A DNA stretch of 16,481 nt from CAVORB01 sp964395315 (GTDB taxonomy: Bacteria > Pseudomonadota > Gammaproteobacteria > Chromatiales > Chromatiaceae), in contig CAYNBI010000087.1 of assembly GCA_964395315.1 (NCBI GenBank), positions 1-16,481 on the forward strand, written 5' to 3'. How positions within the stretch are numbered: position 1 is the first letter of the stretch; each line of letters begins with the position of its first letter. Made by a program: the position numbers and the translations under genes. The notes beneath the pieces were generated by a model. That model had not been told where the DNA came from. It was given only the letters and a program-made list of their open reading frames with translations, and did not search any database. Shown here in pieces: positions 1-7,801 of this stretch.

Positions 1-145
1 CGCCGCATGGCTGCGCGCACTGGTGCCACGGTGTGCGGTGCCTCAACAGCACTTGGGAAGTCGCCGTGGGCTTGCCCGGTGCATACGACCTGTGTTGCAG
101 TGCGGGTTCGCCGGGAACCACTGGTCCGAAAGACCGAACACGAAA

Positions 146-502
146 ATGCAAATTGTCGGGAACTACAGCTCCACGCGCGCCTTGACCCTGCTGACCATCG
201 CGGTATCGATGGTTGCAGGATGTGCGAGTACCGGGAATCACGTTACGGACTGGGGAGAAATCACCCTCAGTCCCGGTGATACGGGCTCTTGTACTTCGAA
301 CCCATGCCGTGTGTTCTTCAAGATGCCGCCTGGAGATGGCACGTACAAGCTAACCGGTACGGGCTTCTCCATCGGGGAATACCCGGCGGGACAAACCGTA
401 GTGATCGGAAGCTTCTTCGAGAGTAGCGCGATCAAGGTAGAGGGCGCTGGGGTCCCGCCGACCTACATCTACGTGCCGGCCACGACAACCGGCGGCCACT
501 AG
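146..502 (+). CDS. small predicted lipoprotein of unknown function
   Basis: The frame is open from base 23, but ATG 146 places a classic lipoprotein signal at the N terminus. The signal has a polar start, a hydrophobic stretch (about residues 11-24) and the lipobox V-A-G-C with Cys26. From this start the protein is 118 aa, about 93 after cleavage. The mature part is rich in Gly, Thr and Pro and contains a short Cys pair (GSCTSNPC) that could form a disulfide. The C-terminal half alternates polar and hydrophobic residues, which suggests a small beta-sheet domain. I recognise no enzymatic motif and do not know the family. No good Shine-Dalgarno sequence precedes ATG 146, so the start rests on the signal peptide. 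Location (periplasmic face of a membrane) is inferred. No partner gene is obvious; the next gene is convergent. Confidence 0.65.
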   Translation: MQIVGNYSSTRALTLLTIAVSMVAGCASTGNHVTDWGEITLSPGDTGSCTSNPCRVFFKMPPGDGTYKLTGTGFSIGEYPAGQTVVIGSFFESSAIKVEGAGVPPTYIYVPATTTGGH

Positions 503-787
503 ACTGGGGCCGTCCGGTCGGCCGCCTCGCGCCGCTGGATGGTCAGTAACCGGCGGGGCTCCGAGGTTCGCGCCTTCGGCCGTGACATTCATCGGGAACC
601 TCCTGCGTATCTCGGCGTTGTGCGCATTCCCCAAGACCCCATCGTGGCTTTGCCCGCCTCCTGCTTGGTTCGGAACTGCAAGGCGACTGGCGTGTCCAGC
701 GCAAGCCATGCCGCCCAGTCCCGCTCGAACGGCGCGAGCCTCTCTGGTAGGTCCTCTACAATTCTCGGCGCAACTCCAAGGTCTTCA

Positions 788-2590
788 TCAAGACTCTTTA
801 AGGCTCGAGGCTCGCGGCGCCATGTCGGCGGCTTCCAACGCATACAGGCGATGTTGCGCCTGGTTGCGCCCCTGCGCCTTGGCGAGGTAAAGCATCTCGT
901 CGGCGACCTTGACCAGGTCGGCCGGATCGACGGGGATATGCGGCGTCGGCGTATAGGTGACGATCCCGATACTGCAGGTCAGATGGTCGGCGATCTGGGA
1001 TCCCGCGTGCGGAATCGACCTGTCACGCACGCTTCGCAGCAGCGCATGCGCTCTCTCCGCCGCCGCCGCCTGGTTGCGGTTGGCGAGAATCACCGCGAAC
1101 TCTTCCCCGCCGTAGCGCGCGACCATGTCGTCGGCGCGCCTGAACACGTCCCGCAGGACCTGCGCGACCTCTCGCAGGCACCGGTCGCCCTCGGGATGGC
1201 CGTAGTGGTCGTTGAATTTCTTGAAGTAATCCACGTCGATCAACATCAGGGACAGGGGGTAGAGCTCGCGCGTCGCGCGCAGGGTCTCCGCCATGCAGGC
1301 GATGTCAAAGTGGCGCCGATTGTAGAGTCCGGTCAGCTTATCGGTACGGGCCTGCTTTTCGAGCTCGATGTTGGCTCGCTTCAGGTCCTCGTACGCCTGC
1401 TTCATTTCTTTGCGCATCGCCACCTGCTCGCTGATATCGCGCAGGATGCCGGTGTACAGCCGTTGCTGCCGGACGTGTATCTCGGTGACGGTCAGCTCGA
1501 CCGGGAAACGGCGGCCGGACTTGTGCTGCGCCTCCACCTGACGCCCGATCCCGATGATCTTCGTCTCCCCGGTGCGGTGGTAGTGCTCGAGGTATGCGTC
1601 ATGAAGCTCCCGCATTGGTGAGGGCATCAGGAGGTTGACCTTCTGCCCCACGATATCCCGGGGTGCGTATCCGAATATCTTGTGGGTCGCGGGGTTGGCA
1701 TCCTCGATGAAGCCCTTGTCGTTGATGACGATTACGCTGTCGACCACGTTGTTGATGAGGGCATCGAGCCTGGCGTGGGCCTCGCGGACGGCATCCTCGT
1801 CCTCGACCACGCGGTCGAGGAGCTCGTTGATCGAGCCGGCGAGGTCACCAATCTCGTCCCTGCGGGCGACGGGTATACGCACCGCCCGCTGTCCCTCGCC
1901 GAAGCACTGGAGCACCGACGTCATGGCCCGGGTGCGCCGGCTCACGAACACGCGCAGCAGAACCAGACTGACGAGGACGACGAGCGCCATTCCGGCGATG
2001 TAGTACGCCGACTGATGCCGCAAGGCGTTGAAGGTCGCGACGAGATGGGGCCGCAGATCGACGCGGTAGCCGATGAAGCCACACGTCGACGGGCGCAGGC
2101 TCGCGGCACTGTCGATACCGCAGAGGCCCGCGTAAACGTCCAGGTACCCTTCCTGCGGTCTTTCAACGGTCTTCGTGTCCTCGAGTCGGCGCACCTGCTC
2201 CACGATGGATTGGTCAAAGCCATAGCCGAGTGATTGCCACACCCGTCCCACGTCGCCGAGATCGTTCGAGGCCAACACCTCGTCATCGCTGTCGACGAGG
2301 ACGATGTGAACCAGGTCGGCGTCCGACGCGAAGCTAGAGATCAGGTTCTGCAGCCGGCTTGGCTTGCCCATCCGGAGGAATTCGCGCCCCGCGCCGCGCA
2401 CGAACAGGATGCGATCGCGAGCGAGCTGAGCCACCGTGCGATAAGTCTGCGTCTGCGCGCTCTCCTGGGCGACGAAGGTGGCGACCAGAGCGGTGAGGAC
2501 GAACACGCCGAGTGTGAGCGCCGGGATAAAAACCCCAAGCCGACGTAGCTTGACCGCCAGACCACCCATGAAGCCGCTAAGGAAGCGCAT
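788..2590 (-). CDS. membrane diguanylate cyclase (sensor-HAMP-PAS-GGDEF)
   Basis: This 600-aa protein should make cyclic di-GMP from two GTP at the inner membrane. Visible order: TM1 (about 17-41), a periplasmic sensor region (42-195), TM2 (about 196-215), HAMP (216-268), PAS (about 273-391), a short helical linker, and GGDEF (about 415-583). The active-site signature is RYGGEEF with GGEEF at 494-498, an accepted catalytic variant. The inhibitory I-site R-x-x-D (R485-D488) stands exactly five residues upstream, so product inhibition is expected. The DKLTGLYNRRHFD block and IDVDYFK metal-binding region are intact. No EAL domain is present. The periplasmic part has two Cys (C157, C170) and no family I can name. 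The start lies inside the 3' end of the upstream lipoprotein gene (14-base overlap), so the two are almost certainly co-translated. Confidence 0.93.
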   Translation of the reverse strand: MRFLSGFMGGLAVKLRRLGVFIPALTLGVFVLTALVATFVAQESAQTQTYRTVAQLARDRILFVRGAGREFLRMGKPSRLQNLISSFASDADLVHIVLVDSDDEVLASNDLGDVGRVWQSLGYGFDQSIVEQVRRLEDTKTVERPQEGYLDVYAGLCGIDSAASLRPSTCGFIGYRVDLRPHLVATFNALRHQSAYYIAGMALVVLVSLVLLRVFVSRRTRAMTSVLQCFGEGQRAVRIPVARRDEIGDLAGSINELLDRVVEDEDAVREAHARLDALINNVVDSVIVINDKGFIEDANPATHKIFGYAPRDIVGQKVNLLMPSPMRELHDAYLEHYHRTGETKIIGIGRQVEAQHKSGRRFPVELTVTEIHVRQQRLYTGILRDISEQVAMRKEMKQAYEDLKRANIELEKQARTDKLTGLYNRRHFDIACMAETLRATRELYPLSLMLIDVDYFKKFNDHYGHPEGDRCLREVAQVLRDVFRRADDMVARYGGEEFAVILANRNQAAAAERAHALLRSVRDRSIPHAGSQIADHLTCSIGIVTYTPTPHIPVDPADLVKVADEMLYLAKAQGRNQAQHRLYALEAADMAPRASSLKES

Positions 2591-3527
2591 CGGGTGTCAG
2601 GATCTCGTCGCCGCTCACATCATGCCGGATCAACCCCTTGTCCGTCATGGCTCGGCTCAGGTTCCCGAGAGTGGAAAGCAACTCGGCATGCCGCCCCGAC
2701 AGCAGCGCGACATTCTCTTCCAGGTCCGGAAAGCGAATGACCTGCAGGCTCGCGAGCACTTCGTCCGCGCTGATGCGCAGCCGCTTGGCCATCTCCGCCG
2801 CCGCCTCCGAGGGCTCCTGCGCCAGGAACGCAAGGGCGCCGAACCAGCCCTGGGTGATGTGCCTGAGATCGGCCATACGTTTGTCGTAGACCTTCTGGCG
2901 CACGACCAGGACATCGACGATTTCGCCCGGCAGCTCGCGACTGCTGAAGATCTCGTGCGCGCCCATGGCGAGAAGCCTGGTCCTGAAGGGCTCGAACGTC
3001 ACCGCCGCGTCGATGTCGCCCTTGCGATACGCATCCTCGTGTTGATTGACGTCGAGATGCTTGATGCGGACATCGGCAAGTTCCACGCGGTTGATCGCCA
3101 GGGCGCGGGAGATCACATAGGCGCCCAAGGCCGTGCTCTCGACCCCGACCGCGCGGCCTCGCAGGTCCACGACAGTCTCGATGCCGGGGCGGGCTATGAT
3201 GACGTCCGCACCGTCCGACACGTCGTGGACCAGGATGATCTTGATCGGTACCGCCTTGTCCAGCAGGGTGAGGGCCTCGTCCAGGGTGAGAGACGCCGCC
3301 TCCAGGGACCCGTTGCGGAACGCCTCGATGACCTCGGTGGCCGACGGGTAACCGACGAGCCGTACTCGCTCCGCGTCGAGAAGCCCGAGGCTCTGGGCGA
3401 GATAAAGGGGTTCATAGCCCGGCCAGACATTGGTCCCGAGCCGGATCGGTTTTTGCGCCTGGTCGCAGCCGTGCAGGACCACAGCGGCAAAAAAAACAAT
3501 GCCCAGGATCTTGAGGATGCCGCTCAT
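2577..3527 (-). CDS. periplasmic substrate-binding-like lipoprotein (NitT/TauT/PhnD type)
   Basis: I chose the ATG at 3527 (316 aa) because it opens a lipoprotein signal: a hydrophobic segment at residues 4-19 followed by LHGC with Cys21. The frame continues upstream to 3695 without any signal-like sequence. The mature protein begins with IRLGTNVWPGYEPLYLA, the typical first strand and loop of ABC substrate-binding proteins related to SsuA/TauA/PhnD. It then follows the two-lobe pattern (FRNGSLEAASLTLDEAL; DLRGRAVGVESTALGAYVISRAL; GDIDAAVTFEPF). No transporter permease or ATPase gene is adjacent. The downstream gene is a membrane diguanylate cyclase overlapping by 14 bases, so I infer that the protein delivers a ligand signal rather than feeding import. 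The ligand cannot be read from the sequence. AAGGAC lies a short distance upstream of the start and may serve as ribosome binding site. Confidence 0.85.
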   Translation of the reverse strand: MSGILKILGIVFFAAVVLHGCDQAQKPIRLGTNVWPGYEPLYLAQSLGLLDAERVRLVGYPSATEVIEAFRNGSLEAASLTLDEALTLLDKAVPIKIILVHDVSDGADVIIARPGIETVVDLRGRAVGVESTALGAYVISRALAINRVELADVRIKHLDVNQHEDAYRKGDIDAAVTFEPFRTRLLAMGAHEIFSSRELPGEIVDVLVVRQKVYDKRMADLRHITQGWFGALAFLAQEPSEAAAEMAKRLRISADEVLASLQVIRFPDLEENVALLSGRHAELLSTLGNLSRAMTDKGLIRHDVSGDEILTPDALP

Positions 3528-3876
3528 GGTTTTCCGCGTCCTTGGTAAGCTGCTGATGAGATAGACCGGACCAGCCCGGTGATCCCGAAGTATGCCGATC
3601 GGCGCCGGCGCTGCCCCATGATCTCTGGTTTGACGGGACTGAGCCGGAGAAAAAACGGCAGGGTCACTGCCGTGGCGCGGGCCTCCGCCCGGCACCGGGG
3701 TCGCCCCGGCGACAGGTCTTCACCATGTGAGAACTCCGCACGGAGCTCATCGCCCGTTCCTGCCTGCACCCACGGCAACTGCGCCGCGCCCACTCGCGTA
3801 GAATACCCGCCAACCACGTGCGGGACGACATCTCGACCCTGACGCACCTGATGACAGGTTTACGGAGGCCGCTCTC
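3528..3876. other. gene-free divergent intergenic region upstream of dusA
   Basis: This stretch separates the divergent lipoprotein and dusA genes. It holds overlapping GC palindromes near 3594-3612 (GCCGATCGGC running into GCGCCGGCGC). There is a compact hairpin CCGGGG-TCG-CCCCGG at 3696-3710 and an imperfect inverted repeat at 3731-3748. TAGAAT at 3799-3804 could be a -10 element for dusA, but no convincing -35 lies 16-18 bases before it. I see no gene that I can support. Confidence 0.5.
3864..3868 (+). promoter_or_regulatory. Shine-Dalgarno GGAGG fixing the TTG start of dusA
   Basis: GGAGG lies eight bases before TTG 3877. The first in-frame ATG codons (3907 and 3910) would remove the residues before APMMDWTDRHCRYFLR, which align with E. 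coli DusA, so the TTG start is preferred. Confidence 0.75.
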
Positions 3877-4845
3877 TTGCTGGACCGAAGGCTCGCCGTT
3901 GCCCCCATGATGGACTGGACGGATCGCCACTGCCGCTACTTCCTGCGGCTCATCTCCGGGCGCGTCTTGCTGTACACCGAGATGGTCACCACCGCGGCCC
4001 TCATTCACGGCGACCGGGAACGCCTGCTGCGCTTTGACCCGGCCGAGCATCCGCTGGCCCTGCAGATCGGCGGCAGCGAGCCGGCGGCAATGGCCGCCTG
4101 CGCCCGTCTAGGGGCGGACCGCGGCTACGACGAGATCAACATGAACGTCGGCTGCCCGTCTGACCGGGTGCAATCAGGTCGCTTCGGCGCCTGCCTGATG
4201 GCCGAGCCCGGGCTCGTGGCAGAGTGCGTAGGGGCGATGAAGGACGCGGTCGACATCCCCGTCACGGTCAAGTCCCGCATCGGCATCGACCATCAGGACA
4301 GCTACGAGGACCTGTGCGCCTTTACCGACGCCGTCGCCTCGGCGGGCTGCGACACCTTGATCCTGCACGCGCGCAAGGCATGGCTGCAAGGGTTGAGCCC
4401 GAAGGAGAACCGGGAGGTTCCGCCCCTGCGCTACGAGGTCGCCGAACGACTCAAGGGCGACTTTCCGCGTCTGCCGATCGTCGTTAACGGCGGGATCTCG
4501 ACCCTGCAGCAGGCGCGGAGCTTCCTCGGGACGCTCGACGGCGTCATGATCGGCCGCGAGGCCTACCATAACCCGTGGATGTTGGCAGGTGCGGACCGCG
4601 AGATCTTCGGTGACGACAAATCCGCACCCACCCGTCATCAGGTCATCGAGGCGTTCGTTGCTTATCTGGAGCGCGAGCTCCGCGCCGGGGTGCCGCTGAA
4701 CGCCATGACCCGGCACGTCCTGGGGCTGTTTCAGGGCCAGCCGGGGGCTCGGCGCTGGCGGCGGACCATCAGCGAGCAAGCGCACCTGCCCGGCGCCGAT
4801 GCCGGCCTGCTGCGGCGGGCCGCACCCGCGCCAGCCCGCGCCTGA
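3877..4845 (+). CDS. dusA: tRNA-dihydrouridine(20/20a) synthase
   Basis: DusA reduces uridines 20 and 20a in the tRNA D-loop with FMN and NADPH. The 322-aa product matches the DusA subgroup throughout. APMMDWTDRHCRYFLR and LYTEMVTT form the FMN pocket. NMNVGCPSDRVQSGRFGACLM carries the catalytic Cys93. VTVKSRIGID contains Lys132, and LHARKAWLQGLSPKENRE contains His164 and the DusA-specific helical region. MIGREAYHNPW lies near the phosphate site, and HVLGLFQGQPGARRWRR is the typical tRNA-binding C-terminal helix. Length is normal. The start is TTG with a strong GGAGG. The 5' end of dusA is a known integration site for genomic islands in proteobacteria, but I see no integrase or duplicated end here. 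The EamA gene follows after 68 bases on the same strand and may be co-transcribed. Confidence 0.96.
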   Translation: MLDRRLAVAPMMDWTDRHCRYFLRLISGRVLLYTEMVTTAALIHGDRERLLRFDPAEHPLALQIGGSEPAAMAACARLGADRGYDEINMNVGCPSDRVQSGRFGACLMAEPGLVAECVGAMKDAVDIPVTVKSRIGIDHQDSYEDLCAFTDAVASAGCDTLILHARKAWLQGLSPKENREVPPLRYEVAERLKGDFPRLPIVVNGGISTLQQARSFLGTLDGVMIGREAYHNPWMLAGADREIFGDDKSAPTRHQVIEAFVAYLERELRAGVPLNAMTRHVLGLFQGQPGARRWRRTISEQAHLPGADAGLLRRAAPAPARA

Positions 4846-4913
4846 TCCGCCGCGCCGCACCCCGGCAACCCTGCATCCCGCTCCAAGCCCTCCGCCGGGG
4901 TCCGAAAACGCGT

Positions 4914-5789
4914 ATGGATTGGCTGTCTCTCACGCTCCTGTGCGCCCTCAGCCTGGCCACGGCCGACGCCGCCACCAAGGCCTGGCTCAAGGACTACTCG
5001 GTCTGGGAGCTGAGTCTGATCCGGCTCGGGCTCACGGGCATTCTGATGATCCCATTGCTCGGGGATCTCCACACCGTAGCGGACCTGCCGCCCGCGTTCT
5101 GGCGATGGATCGCGGCCCTCGTGCCGCTGGAGATCGCGGCCATGCTGCTCTACATGCGCGCCATCCGCGATCATCCCCTCTCGCTGACCCTGCCCTATCT
5201 GGCCTTCACGCCCGTCTTCGTGATCCTCACCGGTTATCTCCTGCTCGGTGAGCGAATCAGCATCGAGGGCGGCGCCGGCGTGCTGCTCGTGGTGGCGGGG
5301 GCCTGGCTGCTCAACGTGGAGCAGGCGCATCTTCGCGATTGGCGAAGCTGGGGAGCGCCCTTGCGGGCTATCGTCTACGAGCCCGGCTCGCGCATGATGC
5401 TCGCCGTCGCCTCCCTCTACAGCCTGACGTCCGTAATGGGCAAGGGGGCGATGCGGTATATGGACGCCAAACACTTCGGCGCCTTCTACTTCCTGCTCCT
5501 GGGCGCGGCGAGCTTCGCTCTGTTCGCCCTGCCCCGGCCGCGCATCCTGCAAGCAATCTGGCGCCGGCCGTGGGCGGTGGTAGCCGTGACCCTGTTCAAC
5601 GCGGCGATGGTCTATACCCATTTCCTGGCGCTGCAACGGGTGGAGGTGGTCTACATGATCGCCGTCAAACGTACCAGCCTGCTGTTCGGGATCCTCTACG
5701 GCGCCCTGCTCTTCCATGAGCGCCGATTTGGGATGCACCTGTTCGCGGGGGGCATGATGCTCGCCGGCGTGTTCCTGATCGCGTTCTGA
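4914..5789 (+). CDS. EamA/DMT-family 10-TM transporter
   Basis: The 291-aa product is almost entirely hydrophobic and fits the drug/metabolite transporter fold with two five-helix EamA halves. The first half begins with MDWLSLTLLCALSLATADAA and includes the family pattern WELSLIRLGLTGILMIPLL. It ends with LTLPYLAFTPVFVILTGYLLLGERIS, the usual last helices of an EamA repeat. The second half (about residue 160 on) repeats this, ending with VVYMIAVKRTSLLFGILYGALLFHERR. The substrate of this group cannot be told from sequence. The start is ATG with a weak upstream purine run. It converges on the following kinase gene with only 25 bases between the two stops. Confidence 0.88.
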   Translation: MDWLSLTLLCALSLATADAATKAWLKDYSVWELSLIRLGLTGILMIPLLGDLHTVADLPPAFWRWIAALVPLEIAAMLLYMRAIRDHPLSLTLPYLAFTPVFVILTGYLLLGERISIEGGAGVLLVVAGAWLLNVEQAHLRDWRSWGAPLRAIVYEPGSRMMLAVASLYSLTSVMGKGAMRYMDAKHFGAFYFLLLGAASFALFALPRPRILQAIWRRPWAVVAVTLFNAAMVYTHFLALQRVEVVYMIAVKRTSLLFGILYGALLFHERRFGMHLFAGGMMLAGVFLIAF

Positions 5790-5791
5790 CC

Positions 5792-5807
5792 ACGGCTAGG
5801 AAGCCGT
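5792..5807. terminator. small hairpin in a convergent gap
   Basis: ACGGCT-AGGA-AGCCGT forms a 6-bp stem with a 4-base loop between two converging stop codons. There is no T-run on either side, so terminator activity is only possible. Confidence 0.35.
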
Positions 5808-5814
5808 TGCCGCC

Positions 5815-7365
5815 TCAAACGCCCGGGAGTTGTTCGAGGAGCAGATCCAAGGCCTCCGGTCGGCTGGTGTCCACCGTCAATGCGGATCCGCGCTCGGTCT
5901 CGCTCAGCGGTTCCCGGGATGCAAGCTGGGCCGCCAACACCGAAAGGTCCGCCTCGGACGGGTCGTGGCCCTCGGTCTCTCGTTTCGCTACCCGTTCCCG
6001 CAGCATCGAGGGCGGCGCCGTGCAATCGAGAATGGTGAAGGGGCAGCCCGCCTGCTCCGCCAGGTGGATAAACGCGCGCCTGTGCGGCGCCTGCAGGAAG
6101 GTGGCGTCTACCAGCGGGCTGTAGCCGGCCTCGAGGATCATCTCCGCGAGCTCGCGCAGGCGCTGGTAGGTACGCTCACTCGCCGCCGCGGAATAGATCC
6201 CCGCGTCCTGACCAGAGCCGGAACGCTCGCCCGCCCCAAGCCCGAACAGGCGCTTGCGCTCCAGGTCCGAGCGGATATGGATCAGGGGCAGGCGCTCGCG
6301 CAGCTGCCTGGCCAGTACGCTCTTGCCGCTGCCGGAAACGCCGTGGGTGAGATAGAGCCACCGCGGTCTCCCGCGCGTGAAGCCCTCTGCCAAGGCGACA
6401 TAGCGCTCTAGCTCCTCGCGGTCCCGGGCTGCTTCCTCGGACTCCACGTCGGGCTGACCGAGCCGGATCGCAGTGACCTTGGCCCGCACCATGGCCCGGT
6501 AGACCTTGTAGAAATCGAGCAGGCGCAGACCGGCGTAGTCCCCGCCGATCTCCAGGTAGCGGTTGAGCAGACGCCGCGCGGGATTGATCTCACCGGCCTC
6601 CTCCAGGTCCATCACCAGGAATGCGAGCTCGCTGACCGTATCGATCCAGCGCAGCCCCGGATTGAACTCGATTCCGTCGAAGATCACCAGCTCGCCATCC
6701 ACCAGGGCGATGTTGCCCCGGTGCATGTCGCCATGACACTCACGGACACGGCCGGCCTGCTTGCGACTCGTGATCAGGGGTCGCAGCTCCGAGTGCCGCC
6801 GGCGGGTCCAGGTCTCCAGCCACCCGATCCGAGCCAGCGCATCCGCATCCTGCAGGCGAGCGCGGATCTGCGCGAAGTTCTCTGCCATTGGCCGCAGCAC
6901 GGCATCCGGCTCCCCGAAGGCGCTATCGGCCGGGGCGGCCGGGATGGATCCGTGGAACGCGGCCACGCGCTCGGCGATGCGGTCCGCGAGCTCGGGCGTG
7001 ACCGGACGCCGGGTAAGCAGGCAATCCTGATCGAAACGCCGCATCTTGACCGCATACTCGATGGCCTTCCCCCGGCCGCCGATGCGAGGCATCCCGGGCG
7101 TGCCGGTGATCGCGACGACGCCCAGGTAGATCCCGGGCGCCAGGCGGGCATTGAGCCGGATCTCCTCTTCGCAGCAGTGTTTCCGCCGTGCAAGGGTGGA
7201 GAAGTCCAGGAAGCCAAGATCCAAGGGCTTCTTGAGCTTGTAGGCGAACTCGCCCGCGAGCAGGACGTGGGAGATGTGGGTCTCGATGTGCTCCACCCGG
7301 GCGACGGGATGCGGATAGGCATCGACGCGATGCAGGGCCCCGACCAAAGCGCGCATGTCCGTCAT
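5815..7365 (-). CDS. fused APH-like kinase and P-loop kinase (two-domain phosphotransferase)
   Basis: The 516-aa protein joins two kinase-type domains. Residues 1 to about 320 are an aminoglycoside-phosphotransferase-like fold. HVLLAGEFAYKLKKPLD supplies the nucleotide lysine region, CHGDMHRGNIAL (210-221) the catalytic loop with Asp213, and IFDGIEFNPGLRWID (Asp230) the metal site. Residues about 335-516 are a P-loop kinase with Walker A G-V-S-G-S-G-K-S (342-349). This part resembles the zeta-toxin/gluconate-kinase-like group of small-molecule kinases. The same architecture is widespread in proteobacteria and annotated only as a bifunctional aminoglycoside phosphotransferase/ATP-binding protein. 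The true substrate is unknown to me, and I would not call it an antibiotic resistance gene. Start ATG 7365; a second ATG lies at codon 4. It stands alone, convergent with the EamA gene and divergent from the YgaP-type gene. Confidence 0.88.
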   Translation of the reverse strand: MTDMRALVGALHRVDAYPHPVARVEHIETHISHVLLAGEFAYKLKKPLDLGFLDFSTLARRKHCCEEEIRLNARLAPGIYLGVVAITGTPGMPRIGGRGKAIEYAVKMRRFDQDCLLTRRPVTPELADRIAERVAAFHGSIPAAPADSAFGEPDAVLRPMAENFAQIRARLQDADALARIGWLETWTRRRHSELRPLITSRKQAGRVRECHGDMHRGNIALVDGELVIFDGIEFNPGLRWIDTVSELAFLVMDLEEAGEINPARRLLNRYLEIGGDYAGLRLLDFYKVYRAMVRAKVTAIRLGQPDVESEEAARDREELERYVALAEGFTRGRPRWLYLTHGVSGSGKSVLARQLRERLPLIHIRSDLERKRLFGLGAGERSGSGQDAGIYSAAASERTYQRLRELAEMILEAGYSPLVDATFLQAPHRRAFIHLAEQAGCPFTILDCTAPPSMLRERVAKRETEGHDPSEADLSVLAAQLASREPLSETERGSALTVDTSRPEALDLLLEQLPGV

Positions 7366-7446
7366 GTTTCAGTGTGTCAACCAGTAGCGGGCGGCGTGGG
7401 CGCGGCTCTGCTGCGGAAAACCTCGCGCATCCCGTTGAAAAGCGCC

Positions 7447-7475
7447 TTGAAAGGAATATTAGCTTTACTTAATAT
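7447..7475 (+). promoter_or_regulatory. sigma70-type promoter with inverted-repeat operator
   Basis: TTGAAA (7447-7452), a 17-base spacer and TAATAT (7470-7475) make a near-consensus promoter. A perfect inverted repeat ATATTA-N8-TAATAT (7456-7475) fills the spacer and includes the -10 box. This is the position expected for a repressor operator. AT-rich repeats of this kind are typical of ArsR-family regulators, which often control YgaP-type DUF2892 genes; that identity is inference. A start point near 7482 would give a leader of about 45 bases. Confidence 0.72.
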
Positions 7476-7527
7476 GGAGGGCTTTAGCCCAGCCGCTTTT
7501 TTCATATCCAACAAGAGGATGTCGGAC

Positions 7528-7728
7528 ATGTCCATCGACCGCATCGTGCTCGCCGCTGCCGGCCTGTTCATCCTGCTCTCCCTCGCGCTCGCGCACTACC
7601 ACAACCCGAATTGGCTGTGGTTCACCGCCTTCGTCGGCGCGAATCTGTTCCAGTCAGCCTTCACCGGCTTCTGTCCCCTCGCCCTCATCCTGAAGAAGCT
7701 CGGCAAGCAGCCGGGCGCCGCCTTCTGA
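7528..7728 (+). CDS. YgaP-type transmembrane protein (DUF2892)
   Basis: This 66-aa protein has two membrane helices: residues 6-22 (VLAAAGLFILLSLALA) and about 30-55 (WFTAFVGANLFQSAFTGFCPLALIL). It closely matches the DUF2892 domain found at the C terminus of the rhodanese YgaP and as a stand-alone protein. The G-x-N-L-F-Q-S-x-F-T-G-F-C-P block is the family signature and includes the conserved Cys49. AAGAGG (7513-7518) lies nine bases before ATG 7528 but touches the in-frame ATG at 7519, so 7528 is the better start. The gene is monocistronic: its own promoter/operator lies upstream and a strong terminator follows 16 bases after the stop. Stand-alone family members often accompany sulfur-transfer or persulfide-responsive genes, but none is adjacent here. 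Confidence 0.88.
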   Translation: MSIDRIVLAAAGLFILLSLALAHYHNPNWLWFTAFVGANLFQSAFTGFCPLALILKKLGKQPGAAF

Positions 7729-7744
7729 GGGCATTGGCCGATAG

Positions 7745-7775
7745 AAAAAAAGCCTGCCCGTCGGCAGGCTTTTTT
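7745..7775. terminator. bidirectional intrinsic terminator
   Basis: Seven A residues, then GCCTGCC, loop CGTC, GGCAGGC and six T residues give a 7-bp GC stem extended by A:T pairs. A U-run is produced in both directions. It lies between the convergent YgaP-type gene and rimO and should serve both. Confidence 0.93.
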
Positions 7776-7801
7776 GTCGCCCATCACCGCCCGCGGCAGG
7801 C

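Noticed and set aside
539..1621. Long plus-strand ORF antisense to the diguanylate cyclase
   Set aside because: It is a shadow of a clearly coding minus-strand gene in GC-rich DNA. Its translation has no domain features.
3877..3960. Genomic island inserted at the dusA 5' end
   Set aside because: dusA is intact, and no integrase gene or duplicated dusA end is visible in the window.
7375..7380. Minus-strand TTGACA as a -35 box for the fused kinase gene
   Set aside because: It is ten bases from the start codon, so the -10 would fall inside the gene and reads CATGCG.
7476..7506. Attenuator hairpin in the leader of the YgaP-type gene (GGGC-TTTA-GCCC followed by a T-run)
   Set aside because: The stem has only four to five base pairs, and six bases separate it from the T-run, which is too weak to claim.
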